DNA from: Saccharina japonica
Taxonomy: Eukaryota > Sar > Phaeophyceae > Laminariales > Laminariaceae
DNA length: 64,000 nucleotides
Assembly (NCBI GenBank): GCA_008828725.1
Contig: MEHQ01003123.1
Location: 348,251 to 412,250 of the forward strand
Direction of reading: 5' to 3'
The stretch's first letter is position 1. Every line of letters starts with the position of its first letter. Positions 9,644 to 20,639 of this stretch are shown here, one piece after another. The notes under the pieces were generated by a model. That model was not told where the DNA came from, did not search any database, and saw only the letters and a list, made by a program, of their open reading frames with translations. Both the position numbers and the translations under genes were made by a program.

Positions 9644-9977
9644 TATACAAGCATTTGTGCCCAGCGGGGAGCGCCACTCTAAATCCTACCTGGTATACAA
9701 TAGCCTGTTAAGAGCCTAGGCTCAACGCTGGCATCATAACAAGCCGCAAGCCTCAGCCAAAAAAGGACATATCATTAACTGCTGTCGCGTATGTGAATTT
9801 TATTTATCTCCAGATGTGTTTATGAGTCTGTGACACGATTATGGACCAGGTGGTGATGGTGTGTGAAAGCGACAACAACAGCGGCCGCAACAAAAGCAGT
9901 CACCACAAAAAAAGCAGCAGCAACCAACCAACAACAATACCCCGTGCGCAAGTAGTTTGTTGACACGGCACAACAAC
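9644..9977. other. Intergenic, nothing recognised
   Basis: No repeat match or motif-bearing ORF seen. Confidence 0.45.
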
Positions 9978-9997
9978 AACTACTACTACTACTACTG

Positions 9998-10044
<47 letters not shown>

Positions 10045-10085
10045 GCTATTACTACTACTGCTATTACTACTACTGCTACTGCTAA
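9978..10085. repeat. (ACT)n microsatellite
   Basis: About 36 ACT units with a few GCT/ATT variants. The poly-Ser and poly-Val minus frames are by-products. Confidence 0.95.
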
Positions 10086-10334
10086 TTGGAGGGTCATAGC
10101 CCATAGCTACTACACGGCTGCTGCTGCACGTGCGTGCTTTTTTTCCTGCCGTGTTCTCACATTTAACTCATCTCCATCGACCTAGCCGTGATATAGAGAG
10201 CTAGTCGTGTTGTCGTGTTAGCCGCTGTCGCACTTTCAAGGGAAGTATGTTTTTAGCCGTGCGCCTTCTTCGTCTCGTGTTTGAGGATCGTGCTTCCCCA
10301 GTTGAGTTTTTATAAACATGTTCAAATACATACG

Positions 10335-10384
10335 TCAGCTGTGATTATGACCGATTGAACCTCAACGTTTTTGCAAGCTAGGTG
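10335..10384 (+). repeat. Conserved core, divergent subfamily (copy a)
   Basis: Starts TCAGCTGTGA and ends TTTTTGCAAGCTAGGTGA like the core family, but the middle is CCGATTGAACCTCAACG. It shares flanks with 37887-37941 (TACGTCAGCTG against TATGTCAGCTG, and TCGGGCGCG downstream). Confidence 0.5.
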
Positions 10385-10610
10385 ACACGTCAGACACGAT
10401 GGCTCATCGGGCGCGCTTGTTATGCATTCCATTTCGTAATGTGGCGTTCGTGAGTTAAACCTACGATTTAGTATTGATAGTTTATACTCAGTTCTGTGCG
10501 TGTACATCATGGAAAATCGTTTCGGTTTAATGGGTTTTCGGGTCTTCCTAGGGCTCCAGCACTTTTTTGTGGTCACGTGACCACGGACAAAATAGATTAC
10601 AGTACTCGTA

Positions 10611-10786
10611 GTGGTCCCTCTATAGCGCCGCTTGGGTAGTGCCGGCTGCCCTCTATCGTGCCGGTGAAATTGCTTAGCAGACAGATGGGATTAACCAGTG
10701 AAACAGTGTGCGGATTAGCGCCGGTTGCCACTACGTATAGTGCCGGTAGTGCAGGCTGGCGCTTACCGGCACTAGAGAGGGACCAC
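10611..10786. mobile_element. MITE with GTGGTCCCTCT terminal inverted repeats
   Basis: The left end GTGGTCCCTCTATAGCGCCG pairs with the right end GGCACTAGAGAGGGACCAC (about 20 bp, three mismatches). Internally GTGCCGG recurs. A degraded relative lies near 54025-54195. No target duplication was recognised. Confidence 0.6.
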
Positions 10787-11035
10787 AACACTCTAGTAAT
10801 TGCATGGCGACGACTTAATGTGAGAAAAACAACAACAGACAGCGACAACGTAAAAAAACGGGTGGTGAGTTTCCTCACAAAAATGGTTGAACTCCCCGAA
10901 AAGCCACATGTCTTGTTTTTGTTTCTTGTTGTTGTTTGTTGTTTGTCGAGGGAAGGTGAGGTTTCGAGTGTGTCTTCTTGGGGATAATGCCGCATGCCCC
11001 TTAATTCAATACCGTATATTTTAATCAATATAATA

Positions 11036-11262
11036 AGATAACACACACCCCGTGGGAATTTTCCGGGCAGATTTCTCCTTATTATACAGCAGTACCAAGG
11101 AAAAGCACATGCAACCATTGTGGTGGCTTTGGAGAGTTCTCGTTGAGATATTTCCGAGATATTTCCAAAGACGCGTCGCTCGGCCTTTGCAATCTCCCCG
11201 TTTATCAAGAAAACAGTCAGCTTGAAAATAACACACTCGTCCGAGGGGGTGTGTTACCTTAC
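11036..11262. mobile_element. MITE, family F (copy 2)
   Basis: The left end AACACACACCCCGTGGGA and the right end CGTCCGAGGGGGTGTGTTAC are inverted. The interior has GATATTTCCGAGATATTTCC and CGTCGCTCGGC as in 22505-22740. Confidence 0.6.
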
Positions 11263-11344
11263 TAATAGTATAGCATACTAATAATACACTAATATTACGG
11301 GTGACTTATGTTGTGATCGTCTGACCCGATCACAACATGTTGTG

Positions 11345-11512
11345 ATAGTAAACAGGACCAAATATTGTTAGTAGAAACAGTAAACTACCTAGGTTTTCGT
11401 GTGCACCACAGGTCTATTTACCATAGTAAATGGGACCAAATATTGTTAGCAAAAACTCTAAAATATGTAATTTCGTGTGTGCACCGCAGGTCCTATTTAC
11501 AATGGTCCCCCG
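11345..11512. mobile_element. MITE, family G, nested or partial tandem copies
   Basis: Two successive AGGACC/GGGACCAAATATTGTTAG starts and two GTGCACC(A/G)CAGGTC blocks are present, ending ACAATGGTCCCCCGTAA. It looks like one copy inserted into or recombined with another. Confidence 0.5.
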
Positions 11513-11515
11513 TAA

Positions 11516-12014
11516 AAGTATACTATTAATAATAGTACTGATAGTATCACCCGTGTGATGCAGCAGTATACCGCGGTGGCCGGGTCCCGCACAAAAACTC
11601 CCAGTGAGTCTCTTGCCGAGTCTCGTTGTGGTTAGATCCCGTGCAAACTATCCCGTAGAGTCCCGTCCGTGGTGACGGGATGCCGTCCTGAGGATTCCCA
11701 CGGTGGCTACGACGTAGATACCATAAAATAGTATCAGGTACCATGAAGAACCGGGGTACCTGGTTCCCACGGGATATGGTCCGGAGTCGAAAAGGCGTCT
11801 CCAGGAGTGCCCGGCTAATCTTTCAACATTAGTACTGCACAGCACATGACCCATGTATTTGAGTATAATTCTAAGTAATTTGTCCCCAACACGGGAGTGC
11901 AGTTCTAAAGGTGCCCAAAGGTGCATGAAGGGGTAAACTCTTCGTCTCGCACACCGCATTTGTCAACCATGCCATCAGCCATACCAGGGCCGTGTCGAGT
12001 ACTAACTGTAAGTG
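11516..12014. other. Intergenic with a CCAAGT/TTTGTCCCC repeat fragment
   Basis: At 11868-11912 the sequence TCTAAGTAATTTGTCCCC...CGGGAGTGCAGTTCTAAAGG matches a dispersed motif also at 16705-16740, 61655-61700 and 62460-62505. Nothing else is recognised. Confidence 0.4.
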
Positions 12015-12773
12015 GTATTCTCTATTCTCTACTGCCGTGATTGGTGACGGGGTGTCGTATATAGGGTGTATATGTTGAATATCATCGTATATAGTATAAA
12101 AAGTTGTGTTAGTATCGCAATCGAATGAGTGTCATCTGCGTTGCTTATCTCCAGTCTCAATTTATCGTAAGATAGTGTTAGTTAATGTGGGGGTGTTTAG
12201 AGGTGCTGGTAAGAATGTACCTGATATGCGTATTAGTATTCACGAGCAATATCATCGTGAACGGCAAGGAAATAAAGTACTCAGGGTTCTGCATACGGCC
12301 CATCATACTCCCAGTACTACTGTGGGCACCAGGCTCTCGGCCATACCGTCGCATGGGTATGCCCTGCGCCTGTTTCACCATTCGCCGAGGTCACAGATAT
12401 ATCTATATCATTGTACTATTAATACTGTGCTCGTTCGTATTCCAACACTACTTGCAGTGTTCGTCAGCCCCGTTTTTTGTCCCATGCACGAGAAATTCCT
12501 GACGACACCCAAGATCCTTGAATGCGAGGCAAGGGCAGAGAGCAGTCGCCCTTGCCACGCTCTTCGTGTCGTTCATCCAGCTTGTCCTCAAGCTTGGATG
12601 CTCCAACCATCTGGCGTTTCCTCGACGCTACTCAGACAAGAAAGGGAAGTGCTACAGGCTCCAGCCGAACCCGAGTCCGTACTCATATTGGCGTCGACGA
12701 CTTCTCTATTATCTACTGCCGTGATTGGTGACGGGGTGTCGTAGGGTGTATATGTCGTATATCACATAGTATA
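12015..12773 (+). repeat. Segment flanked by ~60-bp direct repeats
   Basis: TCTACTGCCGTGATTGGTGA, then CGGGGTGTCGTA and GGGTGTATATGT, occur at 12029-12073 and again at 12712-12757 in the same orientation. This gives a ~690-bp unit with direct terminal repeats. It could be a tiny terminal-repeat retroelement or a local duplication. Inside is the possible transposase fragment at 12520-12680. Confidence 0.5.
12522..12731 (+). pseudogene. Possible transposase C-terminal fragment
   Basis: One frame contains DAPTIWRFLDATQTRKG. It resembles the PTIWKFLDALxxEQ segment near the C-terminus of proteins encoded by MULE/ISXO2-like DNA transposons. The match is short, there is no catalytic core nearby, and the overlapping longer frame (212 aa, 12106-12744) shows no motif. 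Treat it as a weak lead. Confidence 0.25.
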
Positions 12774-12999
12774 ACATATTGTATATACTCGTATAATACG
12801 TATATATACTAAGAAGTCCAGATTCATGAACGCAGAAAAACGAAAAAACCAAAACAAACAAAGCAAACAAATCAAGACATCAAGACGCAAAGGTGCGTTC
12901 AAAGTACACGGAAGAGATGAAGGAGAAAGCGCGCACAAAACAGTTACGCCACTACAAGCAGTGCGGTGCCACTACAATGCGGTATCACAGGGAGTGCAC

Positions 13000-13735
13000 T
13001 CATGTCATGCATGCATGGCCGTAGTCGTATGATATGACCATACACGCTCGCATCCTTACACGCAATGCCGGGGGACGGAGCACGTCGGGTTTTCACCGAC
13101 CAGGCAGGCATTGCTCTCACCAAGCGCCAAAAGAACCGTGAGATGTTTCGCGAGTCGCACGAAGGGTGAGCTGCATCCTGCTAAAAGTCGCTTTTGAGGC
13201 GGACTTTCTTGCATATATATGGAGGACAGAAGCGCCGACTTGATTTATTTGTTTTCTGGCTTGTGTTTTCTGGTGTGGCCACTTCCAGATAAAACAACGG
13301 GTATACTACGTATGTATGTAACTCGTGTGGAGGGTGATCTGCAACCTACTTCTGAGGACCACTTGTGAGGCGGATTTCCTTGCATGACAGCGTCGAACTA
13401 ATTAGTTTTTTTTTCTGGTGTCGCCACTTCCAGGGACAGCAAAGGGTGTGCTATGTAACTGCCTCATGGGTGCCTTACCATGTACCAGGTACCTGGTGCA
13501 TACTACTGCGTGATATATATGATAATTCCCCTTGTGCGGAGTTAAGGCTCCCCACGGGTTAATGTGAAGAACACACACACCACAAAAGGCCTGACCCGAC
13601 CGCCACCCATGGTGGCCGTCGAAACAAAACAAACAAAACAAACATAATGATAAACAAACAAACAAACAAAAAACACACACAGCTCACGCAGTGATTAGCG
13701 TGTACTTGCGATAGGGGAGGGGGGGGGGGCGTAAT
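13000..13735 (-). mobile_element. Poly-C-flanked element X (copy 2, reverse)
   Basis: Reverse-complement counterpart of 6862-7325. Blocks in reverse order are GGCCGTAGTCGTATG, GGACGGAGCACGTCGGGTTT, GGGTGAGCTGCATCCTGC (twice in variant form at 13165 and 13330) and GGCCGTCG. It ends in the G-tract at 13720-13731. The internal duplication of the GCTGCATCC segment suggests two overlapping copies. Confidence 0.55.
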
Positions 13736-13800
13736 GTTTGTTGCTTGCCTTAGTCATTTGACCATTGACCACGCATCCCTTTCGAGACGGAGCAGGGAGG
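13736..13800 (-). repeat. Module that also encodes the end of transporter exon 7
   Basis: The reverse complement reads GCTCCGTCTCGAAAGGGATG ... GGTCAATGGTCAAATGACTA and then AGGCAAGCAACAAA up to a C tract. The same module occurs at 45797-45865 and 50381-50455. Confidence 0.7.
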
Positions 13801-13889
13801 GGAGGGGGTACTTTGGGACTCCTAGATTGTTACTGCCGTATGACGAGGCTCCTCGATCGATTGCAGAACTACCCAACATATATGCAGTC

Positions 13890-14125
13890 CCCTACACAGC
13901 AGTTTTTTTACACGTATATTTGCAATCCCCGTTGTGTCACTACACATATATTCGCAATCCCCTTTGTGTTTTTACACGTATGTTAGCAAAATCCCCTTTG
14001 TGTTTTCACAAGTATGTTAGCAAAATCCCCTTTGTGTTTTTACACGTATGTTAGCAATCTCCTTTGTGTTTTTACACATTTGTTTGCAGCCCCCTTGTGT
14101 TTTTACACGTTTGGTTGCGACTGCA
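13890..14125. repeat. 32-34-bp tandem repeat
   Basis: About seven units of CCCCTTTGTGTTTTTACACG plus TATGTTAGCAA, with the middle units nearly identical. Confidence 0.9.
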
Positions 14126-15239
14126 ACCCCCCACTTTGCGCTATCACAGGTTCGTTTGTTCGTCACATGCCGATGTACACCGATGGGTTCGTTCCTCGGG
14201 CTGCGTGTACAATACCAGGTACCGGTATAGTCTAATAAACCGTTACCGGTATTTTCTACTCGTCCAAGAGCACAAATACACCGAGCACAACCAGGGTCCG
14301 TGCAGTACTGATTGGATCTTGTTCCTAGACCAATCTGTAGACATACGAAGCATACATACACTGGCCGTGCCGAAGCCGCTCATATAGGCGGCGGGCCCCC
14401 TATTTACACCAAGGATGTGTAATACCACAAAATTAAGCGAGGGCGTACGGGTATTGCCGCAAAACTACCAAATGTGGAAACCCGCTGACAAGAACCGCTG
14501 CCAAAAAAAATCGAGGCGGTAAATTAGGGGACAGGTCGCTGTCGTCCCCTGTTGAGCAGGCCGCTCAATTTGCACGCCTATGCGCCTCCTGCTCTATCAC
14601 CAATCACCCGTCCAAATCGCTTCAATCCAAATGTATAGGGTTTAAGGTGCTCTACAATTCCAAACACATGGGGATTTCCACTAATATATGGAGGCGTTTT
14701 CCACTAGGGGGAAGCACAAAAAACAACGAAGCCGCAAAAAAATGCAAACCGCATGTGATTTTGAGAACCGCTGAGAACCTTGGTACCGTTTTTACACATC
14801 CCTAATTTCACCCTACTGGTAGTGATAGACCAATAGATATTGTACCTGTGATCGAAACTTCGCGATAATGCGAGGATAATTTCGAATTTTTCGAGGAGGA
14901 TCGACTACAAATCAAGGTGGGCCAAGGGTAGGCTGCAATTAATTAATTTCGCAAAAGCGGAACGTAATTATGTATACCAGGTGTCATATAAAAGCAGCAG
15001 TACAGCTTCCGCAGTACTGCTGCAACACTTTCACAAAACATGAACACGAAACCGAAAAAAACGAGAACATGAATACTTAATTATTGTTACTGGCTGTGTA
15101 CCGTACTGATATATATTATAATCGAATACATTGTGAATATTAATATGTAATACCGGTACATACTTAGTTAAAGGGTAAAAGCCAAAAATAGGTATACCTA
15201 ATATTTTTTATCCACTTATAGGTACACTATACAAAGAAC
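14126..15239. other. Intergenic, nothing recognised
   Basis: AT-rich in its second half (14840-15220), with no family motif in any frame. Confidence 0.5.
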
Positions 15240-16130
15240 TCGCGAAAAAGGCTCCTGGCCCTCCCTCTTATTCGCCAGCGCTCGATCGTACCTATTGCTG
15301 GCTGCAAACTTCCAGGTACACCTCTCTGTCTCTATTCAAGCTGAGCTTCACCTATTTCTGGCTTCAATGGTATCTAAAAGCGGCTCGATTGGACGATTTC
15401 CAGGCAAAATTAAAGTACGGCGATATCATACGCAGGGCCGTCGGGTCCACGCGACCCGAGCTGTCGAAAAACAAAACACGAACATGTTGCGAAATCACCT
15501 TTCGGGAAATGTGTATTAATAGTATTAATAGTACTCTGTAAAGGTATCCTCCCACAGTACGAGTACGTACGTAGGTATTTTACGTTATGGGTCACAATGT
15601 TTCCGTCCGCGGTTGAGGTCATCAAGTGAGCAAATAGATATCGGTTCCTATGATATACAGCAGTATACCTTTACTCGTATCTCTGTTCTAGGAATATGTA
15701 CGTAGCGCATATAATCCTGTAGAATATACCTTGGTCGGGCAGAGGGAACAAGACCTCGGCGAAGTTCATGTTTTAGGTGAGAATATTGAGCTCTTCTTCA
15801 TGTGAGAAGCTCAGATAATAAGGCACCACCCCTAAAAGGCAGAACGGCAGGCATTGCTCTACGCAGAGTGTACCGCACGCTCAATAAGAACCCAATAGAT
15901 GGTAAGAACTTGGGCTGTTGGCTAGGGGGGGCTTGCTACTTTGGGTGTTTAGGAAAGAGGCCTTTTGTAGGTGCAGGTTGAGCCATTTAAGGGAATCCAA
16001 AAATAGTTGAAGCCCAACTCGAGTAGACACCGAGAGGTGTACCTGGAAACTTCCAGCCAACAATAGGTACGATCGGGCTCTGGGCAATCAGAGGGAGGGT
16101 TAGGAAGCCTTTTCCCGAGTGCATTATTTA
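15240..16130. mobile_element. Non-autonomous element with ~130-bp imperfect TIRs
   Basis: 15240-15372 (GGCTCCTGGCCCTCCCTC, CGATCGTACCTATTG, AACTTCCAGGTACACCTCTC) reappears inverted at 15990-16125 (GAGGTGTACCTGGAAACTTC, CAATAGGTACGATCG, GAGGGAGGGTTAGGAAGCC). The interior carries a hairpin module (15787-15850) shared with the 60-64 kb inverted repeat. No transposase. Confidence 0.6.
15787..15850 (+). repeat. Hairpin module (copy 1)
   Basis: TGAGCTCTTCTTCATGTGAG then AAGCTCAGATAATAAGGC and CCCCTAAAAGGCAG. The arms GAGC..TTCT / AGAA..GCTC pair. Related modules at 60395-60440 and 61005-61055 (with mirrors at 63101-63150 and 63717-63760) have different stem bases that still pair. Confidence 0.5.
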
Positions 16131-16239
16131 GCATACCTACTTGTAGTTTTGTGAGCTACACGAAAGTGAGTTACATCAAGGACATACTGAAAAGGCAGGC
16201 CTGCCAGAGGGGATACTCTTGTGTTCTCACCAAACAACC

Positions 16240-16310
16240 TCACAAATGGCGTCGTCGGTAGGACATGGGTCGTTGGTCATGAGTTCGAACCTCACGTCCA
16301 CCATGAAAAA
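16240..16310 (+). repeat. tRNA-like segment
   Basis: ATGGCGTCGTCGGTAGGACA followed by CATGAGTTCGAACCTCACG and CCACCATG. It has a good A-box/B-box pair and T-arm, but no standard cloverleaf with a clear anticodon stem. Probably a SINE head or pseudo-tRNA. Confidence 0.4.
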
Positions 16311-16499
16311 CGCTTGTTAAAGAAAAGCGAATTTGCTCATGTCGAGAATCTGAAAAATACTTCTGGATCCCCAGAAATAGGAACCGCGTGTTGGTGACAC
16401 GCGTCGGTCCGTGCATCCGGTCCGTTCCAGCGGAGGGGAGTGTTAGAAAGCTTAGTTTGGGTAGGCGATTGATTAACCTTTTACCAGTAACCCAGCGGA

Positions 16500-16680
16500 C
16501 CAATACCTTGACATACGCACGCTACTAGGCGCTCTCGGCGGTTGATTCTGTTTTCTTCTTTTTCTTTTGCAAATAAACTCAAAAGTCCGACCCACGTGGG
16601 GTTCGAACTCCAAAACCAACTCTTAGTATTAATAGCTTTCGAGGGTACCGCTAATACACCATCGAGGGCGACCGAAACAA
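16500..16680 (-). mobile_element. tRNA-derived SINE, head portion
   Basis: Minus strand: GTGTATTAGCGGTACCCTCG-like A-box region, GGAGTTCGAACCCC B-box, then TTGAGTTTATTTGC. It matches the head half of 38165-38520. Confidence 0.55.
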
Positions 16681-16744
16681 ACGCATATCTGAGTCTATTT
16701 TCAAGCAATTTGTCCCCAAAACGGGAGTCCGGTCTTAAAAATCG

Positions 16745-17304
16745 GGTACTGTACTTAGTTTACGTCCTCACCAATTAAGAATTAATAATACACCAATATT
16801 ATTAATACTGTATAAATATTAATACAGCAGCAGTACGTAGTGGTGTACCCATTTTAATTTGAAGACCACCCCGTGACAAGCCGAAAAACGTCGTCCTCCA
16901 TGATACAAACAATATCATATTATCTTTTACCAGGTAGTTACCAGGTAGTATTATACTGAGAACATGATCCCATACAATTTCCAAGTATCTTTTCTCGTGA
17001 CAACCCACTTTACATGGTCTATTTACATTATTTATGGCCTTGAACCGGACGGTCTTGAAATGCGTACATGATCATATTAATATTATAGTACCAGAGGTAT
17101 ACATCACTGCTGTAACTACTGACAGATGTGTCCGCTGTCCTGTGTTTGTCGGTGGCCTCTGTCGAACAGTCGGCAGCCGTCTCCTAACTACGTCGTACAA
17201 GAACTCAGACTACCAAGGAAGGATACGTTGTCATGTCGGGGGTCAACACTCAACACCAACCATGATCTTACGCGTTGCACAGATGGCAGTGTGTGTGCGT
17301 GTGT
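16745..17304. other. Intergenic, AT-rich, nothing recognised
   Basis: AATATTATTAATA-type stretches; no coding motif. Confidence 0.45.
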
Positions 17305-17515
17305 GTTCCTCACATTAAACCTTCCTTTCTACCCGTCGACATCCAGCACACCCAGTGTCCGTGCCGATTCTTCATCCTAAAAAGGTACCAGTTATGTGGT
17401 CACAAAACTACGACACAGATATACTACGCTCAGTGCAGTAAGCAGAGCAGACAATGCAATGCCATATACGACAGGCAAGACCTACCCTGCTAGCAATCCA
17501 GGTGCATGCAAGAGA
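17305..17515 (-). mobile_element. Dispersed repeat H (reverse copy)
   Basis: Contains CTACCCGTCGACATCCAGCA, CACCCAGTGTCCGTGCCGAT, TGTGGTCACAAAACTACGAC and GCTAGCAATCCAGGTGCATG. Near-perfect reverse complement of 21400-21612. Other copies are at 20125, 23010, 25480 (reverse), 28975 and 33690. About 200 bp, no TIR seen, ends toward an ACACACAC tract. Confidence 0.65.
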
Positions 17516-18899
17516 AAAAAAGAAAAAAGAAAGAAGAAAAAAAAGCGAAAAGGAAAAATAATACGTAAAAAGTAAACATACTGAAGCAAATCAACAATCA
17601 AGCAACCAAACAAAAGCATGACAAAATAAAAGAAAGAAGTGTCGTGCTTCTCCCAGAGGAGATGCGACATCCAATAAAAAACCAAATGAAATGAAACGAA
17701 ATGAAATGAAATGGACCGAAAACAGCGCCAACAGAGCAAGACTAAGAACGACAGGAAAGGACAGCCAGCCGGAGCACACCAAAAGCACCTTCCAGCCAGC
17801 CGAGGCAGGTTTGTGCCCGTAGTACAGGCAGGTTCTACCAGCTAGTCGTTCTGGTACCTACTCTGTTTGCCGTTTCTTTCCTGCTTCCGTCCGCCGTGGT
17901 TTCCCTACGAACCCCCACCCTCCGTCTCCATTCCCTTGGGCGCCACCCATACAACGGATACGTGGCAATTCCTACTCAGTTCCGTTTCGTTCTCGTGTAA
18001 CACACGAGAGTCCAGGAAAGAGAACGGGAAATAAACACAGCCAGCAGAGATCTTCGAAAAAAAAATGACACTCCACTTTGTTTCAAGTCCCAAGACAGGG
18101 GGGGGTGCTGTATACTGCATACTAAAACCAACTGAAACCAATCCAAAACAGCTTGTAATTTTTAGATTCGTTCAGAAATCTCGAAATCTCGAAATCTCAC
18201 CATTCTGGTTTGTTTCTCGTTCTGACCCTTTTTTTGGGAACGAGTGAACATAGATATAAATAAAATGAGCATTGACCACTCAGGTGATCTTGGACCTGTT
18301 CGGCTCTGACTTCGCTTTAGACCGGACTCGCACTCGGGACCCGTTTTGAAGGCCTCGCGTTGGCTTTCTCGCCCGCTCTTCTCGAGGGTCGCCCCCCTCA
18401 GCCTCCGCCCGTGACTTTCCGCCAGCGCGCACTCTCGAGTCAAGCGCCGCCGCCGAGCGCAGCGACCTCGAAGTGCGTGGATCTTGAGGAGATATCTCGG
18501 CTCTACTGGCCGCTGAGGATGATATGCGTGGTGCTGTTGCTGCTGAGAGAGATATTTGTGGTGCGAGTCTCAACTCAAAATATCTCGCCTCAATTAAAAA
18601 CTCAAAGATCCACGGATGAATGAAAACTCGGCTGATTTTTTTTCGGGTGGATTCAGTACAACAGTACTGTAGCTTATTTTTCAGCGTAGAGATATTACTG
18701 CTGTGCCTGGCTGTAATACGTACAAGAACAAACAGCAGTACGTAAGAGTAGTACCAGGTACGAGTACTGTATGTACGACGTAGCGAGTAGCTGGTGTGTA
18801 TAGTATTGCTGAGTGCTGTTGTGTAGTACGTACTGCTGTACAGCAGTACTACTGTTTGTTGTAGTGTACAGTGCTAGATACGAGTCTGCTCAGACACAC
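17516..18899. other. Intergenic with purine-rich and GC-rich patches
   Basis: 17510-17715 is A/G-rich (AAAGAAAG, GAAATGAAATGAAAT). 18280-18480 is GC-rich with open frames on both strands. Neither frame shows a recognisable domain. Confidence 0.4.
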
Positions 18900-19054
18900 G
18901 AGAGTCAGAGAATAATTGAGATTTCCCCCCCGTTGCCTCGACTTCGCATATCCATGCGGAACCGCTTGCTCGGCACGGAGTGTTTTTGCCGCACGTGCCA
19001 AAACTGAAACTGAGCCCGCCACCGGGACCTCGACTGGTGCATTTCTGACAGAGA

Positions 19055-19415
19055 CTGAGAATGAAGTTGCGAACTGAGTATCAGCAATTACAGCAGTAGT
19101 AGCGTTTCCTTCTTCCTGCAATAACACCTGGCATTGCCTTGATTCTGCACGTAGTATGTGTCAGATGTCAAAACACGAGCGAGCGCCATCAGATTGTTGT
19201 TGTCGTAAATCTCACAAACTATCCTGAGGACTGAGACTATCCAGGGAACACCGAATGCGACTGATTGCCTTTCTGAGACTGACTGTTGAGACTGAGAAAT
19301 GAGGTTGCGAACTGAATATTCCCTTCTCCCTGCAACCCTTGGCATTGCCTTGATTCTGCACGTGGGCGTCAGGTATCGAAATACGAGCGAGCGCCATCAC
19401 ACTGTCGTAAATAGC
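19055..19415. repeat. ~150-bp tandem duplication
   Basis: Blocks GAAGTTGCGAACTGA, CATTGCCTTGATTCTGCACG, CGAGCGAGCGCCATCA and GTCGTAAAT occur at 19061-19210 and again at 19300-19412 in the same order. Confidence 0.7.
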
Positions 19416-19471
19416 AAGGATGGTACCAAATAACTACAGCAGTAATGTACCAGGTATATGTCCTATCCGAA

Positions 19472-19503
19472 GCATGGGTGCCGGCGAATGCCGGCACCCA
19501 TGC
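19472..19503. repeat. Perfect 14-bp stem-loop
   Basis: GCATGGGTGCCGGC, loop GAAT, GCCGGCACCCATGC. The stem is fully paired and GC-rich. No adjacent gene indicates a terminator role. Confidence 0.85.
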
Positions 19504-20124
19504 GGAGCCCTTGTATGTACGAAAATACACCTGTTACTAAATGTAATACGCTGGTACCATGTGTTAATAATAAAAGGTCATTTCTGTTTTTTTGTGTACT
19601 CTCGGTAAGCATTATCTTCGCTTCACACTTGGCCTGAATTCTAACACCAGCCGTATAATTGCACGTACGTGCTGTGGGCTGTTAGATCTGCACGTACTTT
19701 TGCACCATCTTTACCCTTGCTCCCACCCGGACCTGATCCCACCCAGATCTGATCCCATTTGGCACCCTGCTCCCACCCACAAGGTGCAGAAATATAATCA
19801 GCCCTCCGCAGGAGCCGCCGGAGGCCCACCTGGCACCTCGATCCCATTTGGTACCCATGTAGGCCATACATATCTACAACAACTCCTGCTATACATATAA
19901 CCGTATTGAATGTACGTGCAGATTCGTTAGACTCGCACGTACGTGCAAGTTCTCCGGAGCCGGAATTCTAAGTAATTCATTTCCAGCAAGCCCTCAGCTC
20001 ACCGTTTTCGTTCACGACCCTACGACCCTACTGATGCTGTATTTTAACCGTTTCCGTTCGAACCACCAAAGAACATACTGTAGAATATATTATAACATGC
20101 GTCTCTTCATTCATGGTCATGCGT
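19504..20124. other. Intergenic with short direct repeats
   Basis: GATCCCATTTGG(C/T)ACCC appears twice (19751, 19839) and CTCCCACCC three times. No gene recognised. Confidence 0.4.
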
Positions 20125-20280
20125 TTCTAGTTTTGTGGCCACAGAACTGGTACCCACAGAACACAGAACTGCTATCTCTCTAGGACGAGGATGAAGAATC
20201 GGCACGGACGCTGGGTGTGCTGGATGTCGACGGGTAGAAATAACTGCTGTTTAATGTCAAGAACATACACACGTTTCTAC
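20125..20280 (+). mobile_element. Dispersed repeat H (partial copy)
   Basis: GATGAAGAATCGGCACGGAC, GCTGGGTGTGCTGGATGTCG and ACGGGTAGAAA as in 21400-21612. Confidence 0.6.
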
Positions 20281-20639
20281 AGAGTACGTAGGTCGTGCTA
20301 CTGGCTGCCATGCTGTGTACATGTTTGGTTTTGGGTTCCTGCTATGATACTTCGTATAAATACCTGTAGACTTTCCTTGTGACTTATCGTGACCCCGAGC
20401 TATTGATAGACTACGGCAATGGGCTAATGTGAGATTCACAACAACTCGTACAGCTGTACTCGTGATCTGTACAGGCTTCTGCGCAGTTTTAAAGCTGCGA
20501 ATTGCTGTGATAGCATAGAGTCAACTCGGAGTCTCGCCACCGTCGCGTATCATACTTTCGTACGTCATCGTGCCTCGCTGGGTTCCTCCTCACGACCAGG
20601 ATGTGCCCTACCAGTCAACCGTCAACTGCTATGTATATG

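Noticed and set aside
9820..10104. Poly-Ser and poly-Val proteins on the minus strand
   Set aside because: Produced by the ACT microsatellite.
12106..12744. 212-aa plus-strand ORF
   Set aside because: No domain; it overlaps a more suggestive frame (PTIWRFLDA), and its composition looks random.
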